A DNA stretch of 57,316 nucleotides from Candidatus Woodwardiibium gallinarum (GCA_904419545.1 CAJFRY010000009.1:1-57316); one strand, 5' to 3'. Positions 28,674 through 38,270 are shown, counted from the first letter of the stretch. Notes: generated by a model from the letters alone, not told the origin. Numbers and translations: made by a program.

Positions 28674-29141
28674 TTGAGCCGTATCAACATCGTACTTTTC
28701 GAGCCGGAGATCCCGCAGAACACCGGCAACATCGCCCGCACCTGCGCCGTCACCGGCTGCACGCTGCATCTCATCGAGCCGCTCGGCTTTACCGTCACCG
28801 ACAGCCGCCTGAAGCGCGCGGGGCTGGATTACTGGAAGCATCTCGATATCCGCTATTATAAAAACATTGACGATTTCTTTGAAAAGAACGGCGACGGCCG
28901 CTGCTTTTTCTTCACCACCAAGGCCTCCCGCCGTCATACAGACGTTTCCTACGACGGGGTCTGCTACCTCATTTTCGGCAAGGAGACGGCGGGGCTGCCC
29001 GAGCCGCTGCTGCGCGCTCGGAAAAAGGACTGCGTGCGTATCCCGATGCGGGAGGGCGAACGCTGTCTGAATCTGTCGAATTCGGTCGCCGTCGGCGTAT
29101 ACGAGGCGCTGCGGCAGAGCGGATTTGCCGAGCTGGTCTGA
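28674..29141 (+). CDS. trmL: tRNA (cytidine/uridine-34-2'-O)-methyltransferase TrmL
   Basis: Methylates the ribose of the wobble base of tRNA-Leu. The 155-residue protein is a minimal SPOUT enzyme. It has VLFEPEIPQNTGNIARTCA at the N-terminus, FGKETAGLPE, and LNLSNSVAVGVYEALRQ forming the knot. The start is TTG at 28674 with GGAAGG eight bases upstream. It lies 14 bases before mnmE, which also acts on the wobble position, giving a tRNA-modification cluster. Confidence 0.94.
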   Translation: MSRINIVLFEPEIPQNTGNIARTCAVTGCTLHLIEPLGFTVTDSRLKRAGLDYWKHLDIRYYKNIDDFFEKNGDGRCFFFTTKASRRHTDVSYDGVCYLIFGKETAGLPEPLLRARKKDCVRIPMREGERCLNLSNSVAVGVYEALRQSGFAELV

Positions 29142-29155
29142 AAGGGGGTTGTTCT

Positions 29156-30511
29156 ATGACCGATACCACGGTCGCCGCCGTGTCCACCCCGCGGGGGAAG
29201 GGCGGCGTGGCGATGATCCGCATCACCGGACCGGAGGCGCGCGCAGTGCTTTCGCGTGTGTTCCGCCCGAAGTCGGGCCGCCCGCCCGAGGCGCGGCAGG
29301 CGGTCTACGGGTCGTTTTTCGACGACGGCGGGGTGTTCGACGACGGGGTCGCCGTCTTTTATGCCGCGCCTGCGTCGTACACCGGCGAGGACACGGCCGA
29401 GCTCTGCTGTCACGGCGGCCTGCTGGTTACCGAACGGCTGCTTTCGGCCGTGCTGGCGGCGGGCGCGCAGCCGGCACGGCCGGGGGAGTTCTCCAAGCGC
29501 GCGTTTCTCAACGGCAAGCTGACGCTCACCGAGGCCGAGGCGGTCGCGGGGATCATCGACGCGGTCAGCGCGAAGCGGCTGGAAATCGGCGTCCGGCAGG
29601 CGGGCGGGTCGCTTTCGCGCCGCATCGACGGGCTGTACCGGCGGCTGGTGACGCTGGCGGCGTCGATGCGTGCGTACATCGACTATCCCGACGAGGACCT
29701 CGCCGACCTGACGCCCCGGGAGGCGGCCGCAGAGCTTTCGGCGGTCAGGGCCGAGCTGGACGCACTTGCGGATTCGCACCGCTACGGCCGTGCGGTCAGC
29801 GAGGGGGTGCGGACGGTGCTCGTCGGCCGGACGAACACCGGCAAAAGCTCGCTGCTGAATCTGCTGCTCGGTTTCGAGCGGGCGCTCGTCTCGGACGAGG
29901 CGGGGACGACGCGCGACGTCGTCAGTGAAACGGCTGTCGTCTGCGGAATCCCGCTGCTGCTGGCGGACACGGCCGGCCTGCGGGCCGGCGCGGGCGCAGT
30001 CGAGCGGGCGGGGATCGGGAAGAGCCTCGAGCAATTGGAGCGCGCCGAGCTGGTGCTGGCGGTGTTCGACCTTTCGCAGCCGCTGACGGCCGAGGACTAC
30101 GGGCTTGCCGACCGCATCCGCGCGCTCGGCAAGGCGGGAAGCACGGTGGCGGTGTTCAACAAAAGGGATCTTGCGCCGGGCGCGGTCCCGCCCGTGCTGT
30201 TTGACCGGCAGGTGTGCATTTCCGCGCGCACGGGCGAGGGGAAAGACGCGCTTGAGCAGGCGGTCGGCGCGCTGTACGGCGGATTGGAGCCGGATATGGA
30301 CGCGGTCATCACGTCCGCGCGGCAGGCGGCGGCGCTCCGGCGCGCGTCGGCGGCGCTGGGGGAGGCGAAGGAAGCGCTCTGCGGCGGCGCGCAGGACGCC
30401 GCCGGCACCGAGCTGGACGCGGCCATCGCCGCGCTCGGCGAGACCGACGGCCGCAGCGTGAGCGAGGCGGTCGTGGACGAAATTTTCTCGCGCTTCTGCG
30501 TAGGGAAGTAG
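29156..30511 (+). CDS. mnmE: tRNA modification GTPase MnmE
   Basis: With MnmG it installs the carboxymethylaminomethyl group at U34 of certain tRNAs. The 451-residue protein has the N-terminal folate-binding domain (PRGKGGVAMIRITGP and RPGEFSKRAFLNGK) and a G domain with G1 GRTNTGKSS, EAGTTRDVV and DTAGLR. It ends in FCVGK, the C-terminal catalytic Cys motif (usually FCIGK). GAAAGGGGG precedes the ATG. Confidence 0.97.
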   Translation: MTDTTVAAVSTPRGKGGVAMIRITGPEARAVLSRVFRPKSGRPPEARQAVYGSFFDDGGVFDDGVAVFYAAPASYTGEDTAELCCHGGLLVTERLLSAVLAAGAQPARPGEFSKRAFLNGKLTLTEAEAVAGIIDAVSAKRLEIGVRQAGGSLSRRIDGLYRRLVTLAASMRAYIDYPDEDLADLTPREAAAELSAVRAELDALADSHRYGRAVSEGVRTVLVGRTNTGKSSLLNLLLGFERALVSDEAGTTRDVVSETAVVCGIPLLLADTAGLRAGAGAVERAGIGKSLEQLERAELVLAVFDLSQPLTAEDYGLADRIRALGKAGSTVAVFNKRDLAPGAVPPVLFDRQVCISARTGEGKDALEQAVGALYGGLEPDMDAVITSARQAAALRRASAALGEAKEALCGGAQDAAGTELDAAIAALGETDGRSVSEAVVDEIFSRFCVGK

Positions 30512-30687
30512 AGCGCTTTTCGGGCGCGGGGCTGCCGGGGCGCCGCTGCGGACTCTTTTTTAAGGGCTGAAAAGGCGGGTGCCGTGCATAGCGGCGCGGC
30601 CACGGCGGAATTCGGGCGGAACGGGAAGCCGGCCGGCGGAAGGAACGGACTTCTGCGGCTTTTACATAAAATCGGAGGTAAGGCAAG

Positions 30688-32556
30688 TTGGCACATACAT
30701 ATACGGCGGAGGCCTATGACGTCGCGGTCGTCGGCGCGGGGCACGCGGGACTGGAGGCGGCGCTGGCGTCTGCGCGGCTGGGCGCGAAAACGGCGCTGTT
30801 CACGCTGTCGCTCGATTTGGTGGGGAACATGCCCTGCAACCCGTCGGTCGGAGGCAGCGGCAAGGGGCACCTGGTGTTTGAAATCGACGCGCTGGGCGGC
30901 GAGATGGGACGCGCGGCCGACAGCGTGATGCTGCAAAGCCGCATGCTCAATCTGTCCAAAGGACCGGCGGTGCAGTCGCTGCGTTTACAGGCCGACCGGC
31001 GCGCGTATCAGGCGTATATGAAGCGCGCCGTCGAGCGGACGGCAAACCTCACGCTTGTGCAGTGCGAGATCACGGCGCTGCGCATCGAAAACGGCCGTAT
31101 CTGCGGCGTAGAGAGCGCGTTCGGCGCGTTCTTCCCGGCAAAAGCTGTCGTCCTTGCGACCGGTACGTCGCTCGGCGGGCGGATCATCGTCGGCGGGCAC
31201 AGCCGCGAGGCCGGACCCGACAACAGCATCCCCGCCCGGCTGCTGTCGGACAGTCTGCGCGAAGCGGGGGTGCGGCTCCTGCGCTTCAAGACCGGCACGC
31301 CGCCGCGCGTGCACGCCGATTCGATCGACTTCTCGGTCCTCGAGGAGCAGCGCGGGGACGAGCCGGCGCAGCTTTTTTCCACCCGCGCGCCGGGGGAAAA
31401 CCGCGCCGTCTGCCACATCGCCTACACCAACGAGGCGACCAAGGCGATCATTCTGGAAAACCTGTCGCGCTCGCCGCTGTATTCGGGGCAGATCAAAGGG
31501 ACAGGCCCGCGCTACTGTCCGAGCATCGAGGACAAGATCGTGCGCTTCCCCGACAAGGAGCGGCACCAGATTTTTATCGAGCCGATGGGGGCGGACACGA
31601 AGGAGATGTATTTGCAGGGGCTTTCGTCGTCCTTGCCCGAAGACGTGCAGAAGGCCGTCGTCCGTTCGATCCGCGGGCTGGAGAACGCCGTGTTTATGCG
31701 CACGGCCTACGCCATCGAGTACGATTGCTGCGACGCGACGCAGCTCCGGCCGACGCTCGAGTTCCGTGACATTGCCGGACTGTACGGTGCGGGGCAGTTC
31801 AACGGCAGCTCGGGCTATGAGGAGGCGGCCGCACAGGGGCTGGTCGCCGGGATCAACGCCGCGCGCACCGTGCAGGGGAAGGACGAATTCGTCCTGCTGC
31901 GCAGCGAGGCGTACATCGGCGCGCTCATTGACGACCTCGTCACCAAGGGCACAAACGAGCCGTACCGGATCATGACTTCGCGCAGCGAATACCGGCTGCT
32001 GCTGCGGCAGGACAACGCGAAGGCGCGCCTGACGCCGCGCGGCCGCGAGATCGGGCTGGTGGACGATACGCATTGGGAAGCCTTCCTCGCCGAGCAGAAG
32101 GCGGTGGAGGACGAGCTGTCCCGCCTGCGCGGCGAGACGCTGCCGCAAAGCGGCGCGCGCGACGCGCTGCTTGTGAAGTACGGCTACGAGCCGGTCGCCG
32201 GCGGCATCCGTAAAGCCGAGCTGCTTCGGCGGCCGGGCGTCACGCTCGCGGACATTTACGCGCTCGAAGGGTACACGCCGCCCGACGCGTTCGCTGCGCG
32301 CCGCGCCGAGATCGAAATCAAGTACGAGGGCTATATTCAGAAGCAGCTCGCCGAGGTCGCGCGGCAGAGCGCGGCGGAGCACCGGCGCATTCCGCCGGAC
32401 GTCGATTATTCCCGCATCCGCGGGCTGCGGCTGGAGGCGGCGCAGAAGCTGTCCGCGATGCGGCCGGAGACGGTGGGCCGCGCTTCGCGCATTTCCGGCG
32501 TGTCCCCCGCCGACGTCGCCGTGCTGCTGCTGTATCTGAAGGAGCAAAAGCTCTGA
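30688..32556 (+). CDS. mnmG: tRNA uridine-34 carboxymethylaminomethyl-modifying enzyme MnmG
   Basis: FAD-dependent partner of MnmE. The 622-residue protein has the N-terminal dinucleotide-binding motif VVGAGHAGLEAA, MPCNPSVGGSGKGHLV, the second GidA signature near GQFNGSSGYEEAAAQGLVAG, and the C-terminal helical MnmE-binding domain. The start is TTG at 30688 with GGAGG nine bases upstream. The 176-base gap after mnmE contains no gene. Confidence 0.97.
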   Translation: MAHTYTAEAYDVAVVGAGHAGLEAALASARLGAKTALFTLSLDLVGNMPCNPSVGGSGKGHLVFEIDALGGEMGRAADSVMLQSRMLNLSKGPAVQSLRLQADRRAYQAYMKRAVERTANLTLVQCEITALRIENGRICGVESAFGAFFPAKAVVLATGTSLGGRIIVGGHSREAGPDNSIPARLLSDSLREAGVRLLRFKTGTPPRVHADSIDFSVLEEQRGDEPAQLFSTRAPGENRAVCHIAYTNEATKAIILENLSRSPLYSGQIKGTGPRYCPSIEDKIVRFPDKERHQIFIEPMGADTKEMYLQGLSSSLPEDVQKAVVRSIRGLENAVFMRTAYAIEYDCCDATQLRPTLEFRDIAGLYGAGQFNGSSGYEEAAAQGLVAGINAARTVQGKDEFVLLRSEAYIGALIDDLVTKGTNEPYRIMTSRSEYRLLLRQDNAKARLTPRGREIGLVDDTHWEAFLAEQKAVEDELSRLRGETLPQSGARDALLVKYGYEPVAGGIRKAELLRRPGVTLADIYALEGYTPPDAFAARRAEIEIKYEGYIQKQLAEVARQSAAEHRRIPPDVDYSRIRGLRLEAAQKLSAMRPETVGRASRISGVSPADVAVLLLYLKEQKL

Positions 32557-32853
32557 TGCCGACGTATATGCGGAAAGACTCTTGGAAGGATGAGCAAAAG
32601 TTTTGCAATGCCGCTTGAGCAGGTGAAGGAAAAGGCCTTCGATTATAAAGGAACGCAGGAACGGGAATGCGTCTGCGACGGCCTTTACGCATAAACTCTA
32701 TGATCGGGTTTGGCGCAGAGCTCTGATCGGACCCGAACGATAGGCCGGCCCCGCATATTACGGTTGGGCATTTGCCGCCCGATCCCTGTTCGGCTGCGGC
32801 CGTGCGCAATTGAGCGGCTAAATCTACGCGGCTTTTTAGAAAGGAACATCCCT
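32557..32853 (+). other. Intergenic region between mnmG and rsmG with a large hairpin
   Basis: AAAGGCC (32631-32637) pairs with GGCCTTT (32680-32686), with an inner ACGCA/TGCGT pair (32653-32657 and 32668-32672). This is a long stem-loop but has no T run. No gene is supported. Confidence 0.4.
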
Positions 32854-33567
32854 ATGAACGACATCGGACGTCAGACCGCCGAGGTGCTGGCGGTGCATTA
32901 TCCGGCATCCGACGCGCTGCTGCGCCGCACGGAGGTCATCGCCGAACGGCTGGCGGCGGTCAACCCGCATATGAACCTCACCGCGCTCACCTCGCCCGAG
33001 GAGATGGCGCTGCTGCATGTTTACGATTCGCTTGCGCTGCTTTCGGCCTGCGGTTTTAAGGGGAAACGCGTTGTGGACGTCGGCTGCGGCGGCGGCTTCC
33101 CCGCGCTGCCGCTGGCGGCGGCGGTCCCGGAAGCATCCGTGACCGCGCTGGATGCGACGGCTAAGAAGCTGGAGTTCGTCGCGCAGACGGCGCAGGCTGC
33201 GGACCTGCCGAACGTCTCGACGCTCTGCGGCCGCGCCGAGGAGCTGGGGCGGGAGCCTTCGCACCGCGAGGCGTTCGACGTTGCCGTCTCGCGCGGGGTG
33301 GCGCGGCTGAATGTGCTGGCAGAGTGGTCGCTGCCGCTCGTGAAGCCGGGCGGTCTGTTCGTCGCGATGAAGGGGCCGCGCGGCGAAGAGGAGGCGGCCG
33401 AAGCGGCGCGCGCATTCGAGCTGCTCGGCGGCGGGGCCGTGTCCGTGATCCCCTATGAAATCCCCGTGTTCGGACGCAGCCACCGTCTGATTGTTGTGGA
33501 GAAAAAAGCAGGTACGCCGGGTATTTATCCGCGCCCGAACGGGAAAATTATGAAAAAACCGTTGTGA
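32854..33567 (+). CDS. rsmG: 16S rRNA (guanine527-N7)-methyltransferase RsmG
   Basis: Methylates G527 of 16S rRNA; loss of this activity gives low-level streptomycin resistance in other bacteria. The 237-residue protein has NPHMNLTALTSPEEM, the SAM motif VVDVGCGGGFPALPLA and DVAVSRGVARLNVLAEW. The ATG at 32854 has AGAAAGGAAC upstream. The frame is open further upstream without a site. mnmE-mnmG-rsmG is a widespread order. Confidence 0.96.
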   Translation: MNDIGRQTAEVLAVHYPASDALLRRTEVIAERLAAVNPHMNLTALTSPEEMALLHVYDSLALLSACGFKGKRVVDVGCGGGFPALPLAAAVPEASVTALDATAKKLEFVAQTAQAADLPNVSTLCGRAEELGREPSHREAFDVAVSRGVARLNVLAEWSLPLVKPGGLFVAMKGPRGEEEAAEAARAFELLGGGAVSVIPYEIPVFGRSHRLIVVEKKAGTPGIYPRPNGKIMKKPL

Positions 33568-33988
33568 GGCCGGCGCTTCGGGGCGCTTGGATTTTCGATC
33601 CGCAGTGCTGTCTTCGGCTTTTCTGCCGGCGGCGCGCGGCTTATGGGATTTCAGTTGGAAATCTGCCCCGCAGGGGCGCACATCCGGCCTGCGCGGGAAG
33701 CGCGTCCCCTTCTTAGCTGGCATCCCGCGCCGCGTCCCCGATGCGTGCCGCTGCATAGTTCGTCTGTGCCAACAATTATTCCGCGCTTTATCAAATTTTG
33801 TTCAATAAAGGGAAATTGCAGACGGCATCGGCAATGGCGATAGCCTTATAAAATATAATTCAAAATGCAGAACCGATGGCTCCTTACATATAGAATTGCG
33901 CTTGAACAAAGCCGATTGGGCCTGAAGGCCTTGGCTTTTGAATTGGGGCCGATACACGTTAGAATACCGGAAAAGGATGTGAAAAGCG
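33568..33988 (+). other. Gene-free region before dcd, with terminator-like hairpin
   Basis: No gene is supported. A stem-loop at 33908-33937 (AAAGCC and GGCC pairing with GGCC and GGCTTTT) looks like a weak terminator. The segment 33903-33950 resembles 38923-38969. A TATAAT word occurs near 33855 without a matching -35. Confidence 0.4.
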
Positions 33989-34531
33989 ATGATTTTATCG
34001 GATGCGACGATATCCGCGCTGCTGGAGCGGCAGATTCTGCGGATCGCGCCTCTGGAGGAAGGTCAGATCCAGCCGGCGAGTGTGGACATCCGGTTGGGGA
34101 ACACGTTCGCCGTCGTGCGGGATTCGCCCTCGGGCGTCCTGACGATGGAAAACGAAATCGAATACCATACCATCCGCGCCGACAGCTACCTTCTGCTGCC
34201 GGGCCAGTTCGTGCTGGCCACGACGATGGAGTTCGTCGCACTGCCCGACGACCTGACCGCCTTTGTGGAGGGGCGCAGCTCGCTGGGCAGGATGGGGCTG
34301 TTTATCCAGAACGCGGGATGGGTCGACCCCGGCTTTCAGGGCGAAATCACGCTCGAGCTTTACAACGCCAACCGATTTGCCATCGAACTGAAGGCGGGGC
34401 GGCGCATCGGGCAGCTTGTTTTTGCCAAGATGGACCGCGCGGCGCGAAACCCGTACCGCGGGAAATATCAGGGCCAGACGGGCGCGACCGGCTCCAGGGT
34501 GTTTTTGGACCGCGAGGCGCGGACGGAATAA
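33989..34531 (+). CDS. dcd: dCTP deaminase
   Basis: Deaminates dCTP to dUTP for thymidylate synthesis. The 180-residue protein has QIQPASVDIRLG at the N-terminus and the central active-site block GRSSLGRMGLFI...GWVDPGFQGEITLEL, with the catalytic Glu in GEITLEL. GQLVFAKMD and the C-terminal GQTGATGSRV follow. Whether it also hydrolyses dUTP, as some family members do, cannot be told. AAAGGATGTGAAAAGCG precedes the ATG. Confidence 0.93.
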   Translation: MILSDATISALLERQILRIAPLEEGQIQPASVDIRLGNTFAVVRDSPSGVLTMENEIEYHTIRADSYLLLPGQFVLATTMEFVALPDDLTAFVEGRSSLGRMGLFIQNAGWVDPGFQGEITLELYNANRFAIELKAGRRIGQLVFAKMDRAARNPYRGKYQGQTGATGSRVFLDREARTE

Positions 34532-34733
34532 AGGGCTTGCGCGAGAGCCGTAAAACGGAAGCGTAAAGTTTCTGCCGTTTCTCTGAACGGCGGCCCAAAT
34601 TGCATTTCTTTTTTTGAAACGGCTTGCAAAAAACGGACAGTTCCCTGCCTGCCTTCCGTCGGACTCCGATGAAGCGGCCAGACAGGCTTACTGTACTTTT
34701 GCCGGAATTTTTTTGATTTGAGGAGAGAATCGT

Positions 34734-35354
34734 ATGCTGAGAGATAAAAACGGCCTGACCGAGGCCGAATTCCTCGCCCGCTACGACGCGGGCAAATATC
34801 CCCGTCCGTCGGTGACGGCCGACGTCGCCGCTTTCCTTCACGAGGACGGCAAGCCGCGTGTGCTGCTGGTCCGTCGGGGCGGACATCCCTTCATCGGCAC
34901 GTGGGCCCTTCCCGGCGGCTTCGTCGAGCCCGAGGAGACGGTCGAGACCGCCGCGCGCCGCGAGCTGTGGGAGGAAACGGGCATAGAGAACGTGCCCGTC
35001 CGTCAGATCGGCACGTATTCCGACCCGCACCGCGACCCGCGCACGCGCGTGATCACTGTGGCGTTTTATTCCTGCCTCGACGGGCTGTCCGCACAGCCGA
35101 AAGCCGGGGACGACGCTGCCGAGGCCGGTTTTTTTGAAATTGTCTGTACCCCGCGCGCGGAAAGCGGCGAAGATCTTTTGGACTTTACGCTCGACGGCTG
35201 CGGCGAAACGCTGCACTTTTCCGTGCGCGTCGTCCCCGCGCCCGGCGGCTTCGAGGGGGATATCGCCTACGAACCGGTCGGTGAGCGGGTGCTTGCCAGC
35301 GACCACGAGTCCCTGTTGGCGCGCGCTTTTGCGGAGGACCGGAAAAAGGGCTGA
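34734..35354 (+). CDS. Nudix hydrolase
   Basis: A 206-residue protein with a complete Nudix box at residues 61-84 (GGFVEPEET ... RELWEETGI). The N-terminal region (LTEAEFLARYDAGKYPRPSVTAD) and the box resemble the ADP-ribose pyrophosphatase/NrtR-type branch, but no DNA-binding domain follows. The substrate is probably an ADP-ribose-like nucleotide (inference). GAGGAGAGAATCGT precedes the ATG. Confidence 0.9.
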   Translation: MLRDKNGLTEAEFLARYDAGKYPRPSVTADVAAFLHEDGKPRVLLVRRGGHPFIGTWALPGGFVEPEETVETAARRELWEETGIENVPVRQIGTYSDPHRDPRTRVITVAFYSCLDGLSAQPKAGDDAAEAGFFEIVCTPRAESGEDLLDFTLDGCGETLHFSVRVVPAPGGFEGDIAYEPVGERVLASDHESLLARAFAEDRKKG

Positions 35355-35791
35355 CGCCGGTTTCGCAGTTCGGAAGCGTTTCTGACGCGGCTCGGCGTAA
35401 GCGGCTCGGTCGGCCGTTCCGTGCCGGAAGCGTTTCTGACGCCGGAAAATCCCCGCTCCGAACGGCTGCGGGAGAGAGGCTGCGGCTGCGTGCAGGACGT
35501 CTTTCGATGTTTTCGTGTTCCGCAGGGCGGCGGATGCGGTATATTTTCCCGCATTCGGCTGTATATCTTATAGGCAGGACACTTCTGCCTGCGGATCCGG
35601 CGTCTGTTCGGCGACGAACGCGGGCCGGTTTTATGCAGGCGTCCGGCGTATCGGCTTGTGCGGGCTTTTTGCACCTGCGGACATTTGCCGGCGGCAGCGC
35701 CGCAGCCTGTTCCGAAACCCGGCCGGGTTTTCCGAGTCTGGCGAAGGTGTCCTGCCCGCGCAAATTTTCAAAAGAAAATTTGAAAAAGTGC
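35355..35791. other. Gene-free region with an 18-bp direct repeat
   Basis: CGGAAGCGTTTCTGACGC occurs exactly at 35371-35388 and 35425-35442, a 54-base period. No ribosome binding sites or domains are seen in the open frames here. No terminator for the Nudix gene was identified. Confidence 0.5.
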
Positions 35792-35845
35792 TTGACAAAA
35801 CGGAAGAAGGCGTATATACTAACTGTACTACGAGGCATAGTACAG
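35792..35845 (+). promoter_or_regulatory. SigA promoter with an operator-like dyad, PAP2 gene
   Basis: TTGACA (35792-35797), 17-base spacer, TATACT (35815-35820). Immediately downstream CTGTACTA (35823-35830) and TAGTACAG (35838-35845) form a perfect 8-bp dyad with a 7-base gap over the expected start point. This is the usual place for a repressor site. The regulator is not known. Confidence 0.8.
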
Positions 35846-35898
35846 CGCCGGCCGTTCCGAAGAGGGGCGCTCCGGCGAAAAAGAGAGGAGAAAGCGAG

Positions 35899-36594
35899 AT
35901 GCACAGGCGGGGTTTTGCCGTGGATTACCGGCAATTCCGATGGTCTAAGCTGAACGACGAGTCGTTTCGTCATCTCAAGCTGCTGCTGTTCTGGCCGATT
36001 TACGGAATTTTCTTTTATTTTGTTGAAAAGCTCTATATGCCTGCGCGTTATTACCCGATGCATTGCGCGCTGGACGACCTGATTCCGTTCTGTGAGCTGT
36101 TTCTGATTCCGTATCTGGCATGGTTCCTCTGTATTGCGGGAATGCTGCTGTATACGCTGCTGTATGACATACGCGCGTTCCGGCGGTTTATGCATTTCAT
36201 TATCCTTACATATTCGGTTACGATCGTGATATATCTGATTTTCCCCACCTGTCAGCAGCTTCGTCCCGCCGCGTTCCCGCGTGACAACCTGCTCACGCAG
36301 ATGGTCGGGAATTTCTATTCTTTTGATACCAACACAAACGTCTGCCCGTCTATCCACGTGCTCGGCGCGCTGGGCGTGATGTTTGCCGGCTGGGACGCCA
36401 GGCGGCTGCGGAAGCCGCTGTGGAGGGTTGTTTTTGCGGCGACGGCCGTACTGATCTGCCTGTCGACGGTGTTCCTTAAGCAGCATTCGGTGATCGATGT
36501 GCTGGCCGCGATGCCGTTGGCGCTGATTGCCTATGCCGTCTGCTATCGTCCGCTCAGGCACCGGCGGCGCCGCGCGCGCCGGGAGATTGCGTAA
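35899..36594 (+). CDS. PAP2-superfamily membrane phosphatase/phosphotransferase
   Basis: A 231-residue membrane protein with about six transmembrane segments. PAP2 motifs are visible: CPSIHVLGALG around residues 149-159 and FLKQHSVID around 192-200, with catalytic His153 and His196. The first PAP2 motif is only partly kept (LRP near 121-123). Such proteins act on lipid phosphates, for example undecaprenyl pyrophosphate. The ATG at 35899 follows GAGGAGAAAGCG and lies about 70 bases after a strong promoter with a dyad, so expression is probably regulated. Confidence 0.87.
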   Translation: MHRRGFAVDYRQFRWSKLNDESFRHLKLLLFWPIYGIFFYFVEKLYMPARYYPMHCALDDLIPFCELFLIPYLAWFLCIAGMLLYTLLYDIRAFRRFMHFIILTYSVTIVIYLIFPTCQQLRPAAFPRDNLLTQMVGNFYSFDTNTNVCPSIHVLGALGVMFAGWDARRLRKPLWRVVFAATAVLICLSTVFLKQHSVIDVLAAMPLALIAYAVCYRPLRHRRRRARREIA

Positions 36595-36794
36595 AACGGC
36601 ACGGCTTCGGCCCTGCGCGGACGCACGTCTGAGCTGCTGTTTGGCAAATATTGTGTGTTGCCGTCGGAGCTTGCGGTTCGGGGGATGTATTTGGCAGGGC
36701 GGAGTATCCAGTCGGACCGGCTCTGCCGGATGGAAAAGAAACGCAGGATTTTCGGAAAGTTCTTATTGCTGAAAGCCAATACAAACGTTTTCGC

Positions 36795-36886
36795 CGGCAA
36801 ATGGGAAAACGACTCGAAGCCGTTTTCCCATTTGCCGTTCTGCATAAAAGGCGGGGAATTTACCGTTCCGTATCTGTCTTCCTGCA
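36795..36886 (+). repeat. Structured hairpin element, copy 1 (other copy 39002-39082)
   Basis: A perfect 17-bp hairpin (arms 36795-36811 and 36821-36837) is followed by a tail. Hairpin plus tail align with 39002-39082: the shared parts are AAATGGG and CCCATTTGCCGT, then GCA.AAA.GC and AATTTACCG. The stems differ but stay paired. The remainder of the 36595-37012 gap holds another perfect 15-bp hairpin (arms 36967-36981 and 36985-36999) just before the XRE promoter. Confidence 0.75.
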
Positions 36887-37012
36887 GCCGCAGCGGAAAC
36901 GGTATGATGCGCCGCTGTGTGCGGCAATAGATTGGCCGCCGCCCGTTTGCGTAAGCTCAATCGGCCGCGGTGCTTACAACCTTTGGTTGTAAGCACCGCA
37001 ACAAGCCCTTCC

Positions 37013-37041
37013 TTGCTTTTCGGAGCGCCTTTTGGTAGAAT
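37013..37041 (+). promoter_or_regulatory. Promoter of the XRE-TPR regulator
   Basis: TTGCTT (37013-37018), 17-base spacer, TAGAAT (37036-37041), about 40 bases before the ATG at 37081. The perfect hairpin 36967-36999 directly upstream could be a terminator of earlier transcription or a binding site. Confidence 0.65.
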
Positions 37042-37080
37042 AAAGACACACCGGTGGACACGATTTTGGGAGGTAGCGGT

Positions 37081-38244
37081 ATGCAATATCAACTGGGCGA
37101 AACCCTGCGCGCGCTCCGCAGCAGGGACGGAAAAACGCAGGAAGAACTGGCGAAGGCGCTGGGCGTCACCGCGCAGGCCGTTTCGCGCTGGGAAACGGGC
37201 AGTTGTTATCCCGACACTGAGCTGCTGCCCGCCATTGCCAACCTGTTCGGCGTGTCGATTGACGAGCTGTTCGGCTATCGGAACGACCGCGACAAGAAGG
37301 TCGACGCGATTCTGCGTCAGGCCGACGGCTTTTCTATCAAAAGCCGCGGAGACGGCGAATGGCTGGACGCGTGCATCGACGTACTACGGACGGGGCTTAA
37401 ACAGTTCCCGCAGAACGAAAGGCTGCTTCTTGCCCTTGCCGATACACTGTCGGAAACCGGCTGGCGGCGGAATTGTGAGTGGGTTTATTATGACGACGAG
37501 GGCTTCATCCGTCACGATTACGACCGGCACAGGGAAAATAAATACTGGGCCGAAGCCATTGCGATCTGCGAGCGTCTGCTTGCCGTTTCGCACGACGGTG
37601 CGGTCGTGGCAAAAGCCGTTTCGCTCCTCGTTCTGCTGTATCGGAACCTGGGCGAATACGGCAAAGCGGTTGCCTGTGCCGAACGGATGCCCGAAATGAA
37701 GCACTGTCGGGAGGTTCTGCTGGCCGCTTCGGCCGATGGGAAAGCGGAGGCGCGGTATATCGGCGAGCTGCTGCTGCGCATGCTGCACATCTTTTCCGAA
37801 CAGCTCGTATACGGGCTGATCGCCAACCTGCACCATTTCGACAGCGACCTGCCGGTCCGGAAGGTCAAGGGCGTGATCGACATGTATGGTTTGGTCTGTG
37901 ACGACGGCCGCTTCGGCGTCTATCATGACGATTTGGTCAAGCTGTATCTCTATCTGTCCAGACTGCAATGGGCGTGCGGCTATCGGGACGACGCGTTTGT
38001 CTCACTGGACGAAGCGCTCGCACATGCGCGTGCGCTGGATGCGCTGGCCGGCGGGGAGGAATATGCGTTCACGGCGCCGCTGGTGTCCTTTGTCCGGCAG
38101 GCGCCCGGCGAAGGGGACGGGCGGACGGCTGAGCTGCTGCCCGATGACTGGCCGTTCTGGATGAATCCCGATTACGGTCAGGTCGAGCGGGAAATCAAAG
38201 CCGACCCGCGCTGGGCCGCCTGGGCCGCGCGGTGCAGGGAATAG
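37081..38244 (+). CDS. XRE-family regulator with TPR-like C-terminal region
   Basis: A 387-residue protein. Residues 6-66 form an XRE helix-turn-helix (LRSRDGKTQEELAKALGVT and AVSRWETG). The rest is helical with TPR-like repeats (for example residues about 160-215, LLVLLYRNLGEYGKAVACAERM). This architecture is common among Clostridia cytoplasmic regulators of unknown ligand. The ATG at 37081 follows GGGAGG; a longer in-frame start lacks a site. It has its own promoter and a strong terminator, so it is monocistronic. The target is unknown. Confidence 0.88.
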   Translation: MQYQLGETLRALRSRDGKTQEELAKALGVTAQAVSRWETGSCYPDTELLPAIANLFGVSIDELFGYRNDRDKKVDAILRQADGFSIKSRGDGEWLDACIDVLRTGLKQFPQNERLLLALADTLSETGWRRNCEWVYYDDEGFIRHDYDRHRENKYWAEAIAICERLLAVSHDGAVVAKAVSLLVLLYRNLGEYGKAVACAERMPEMKHCREVLLAASADGKAEARYIGELLLRMLHIFSEQLVYGLIANLHHFDSDLPVRKVKGVIDMYGLVCDDGRFGVYHDDLVKLYLYLSRLQWACGYRDDAFVSLDEALAHARALDALAGGEEYAFTAPLVSFVRQAPGEGDGRTAELLPDDWPFWMNPDYGQVEREIKADPRWAAWAARCRE

Positions 38245-38270
38245 GTTTGCGGCAAACGAATCAAAACAGT

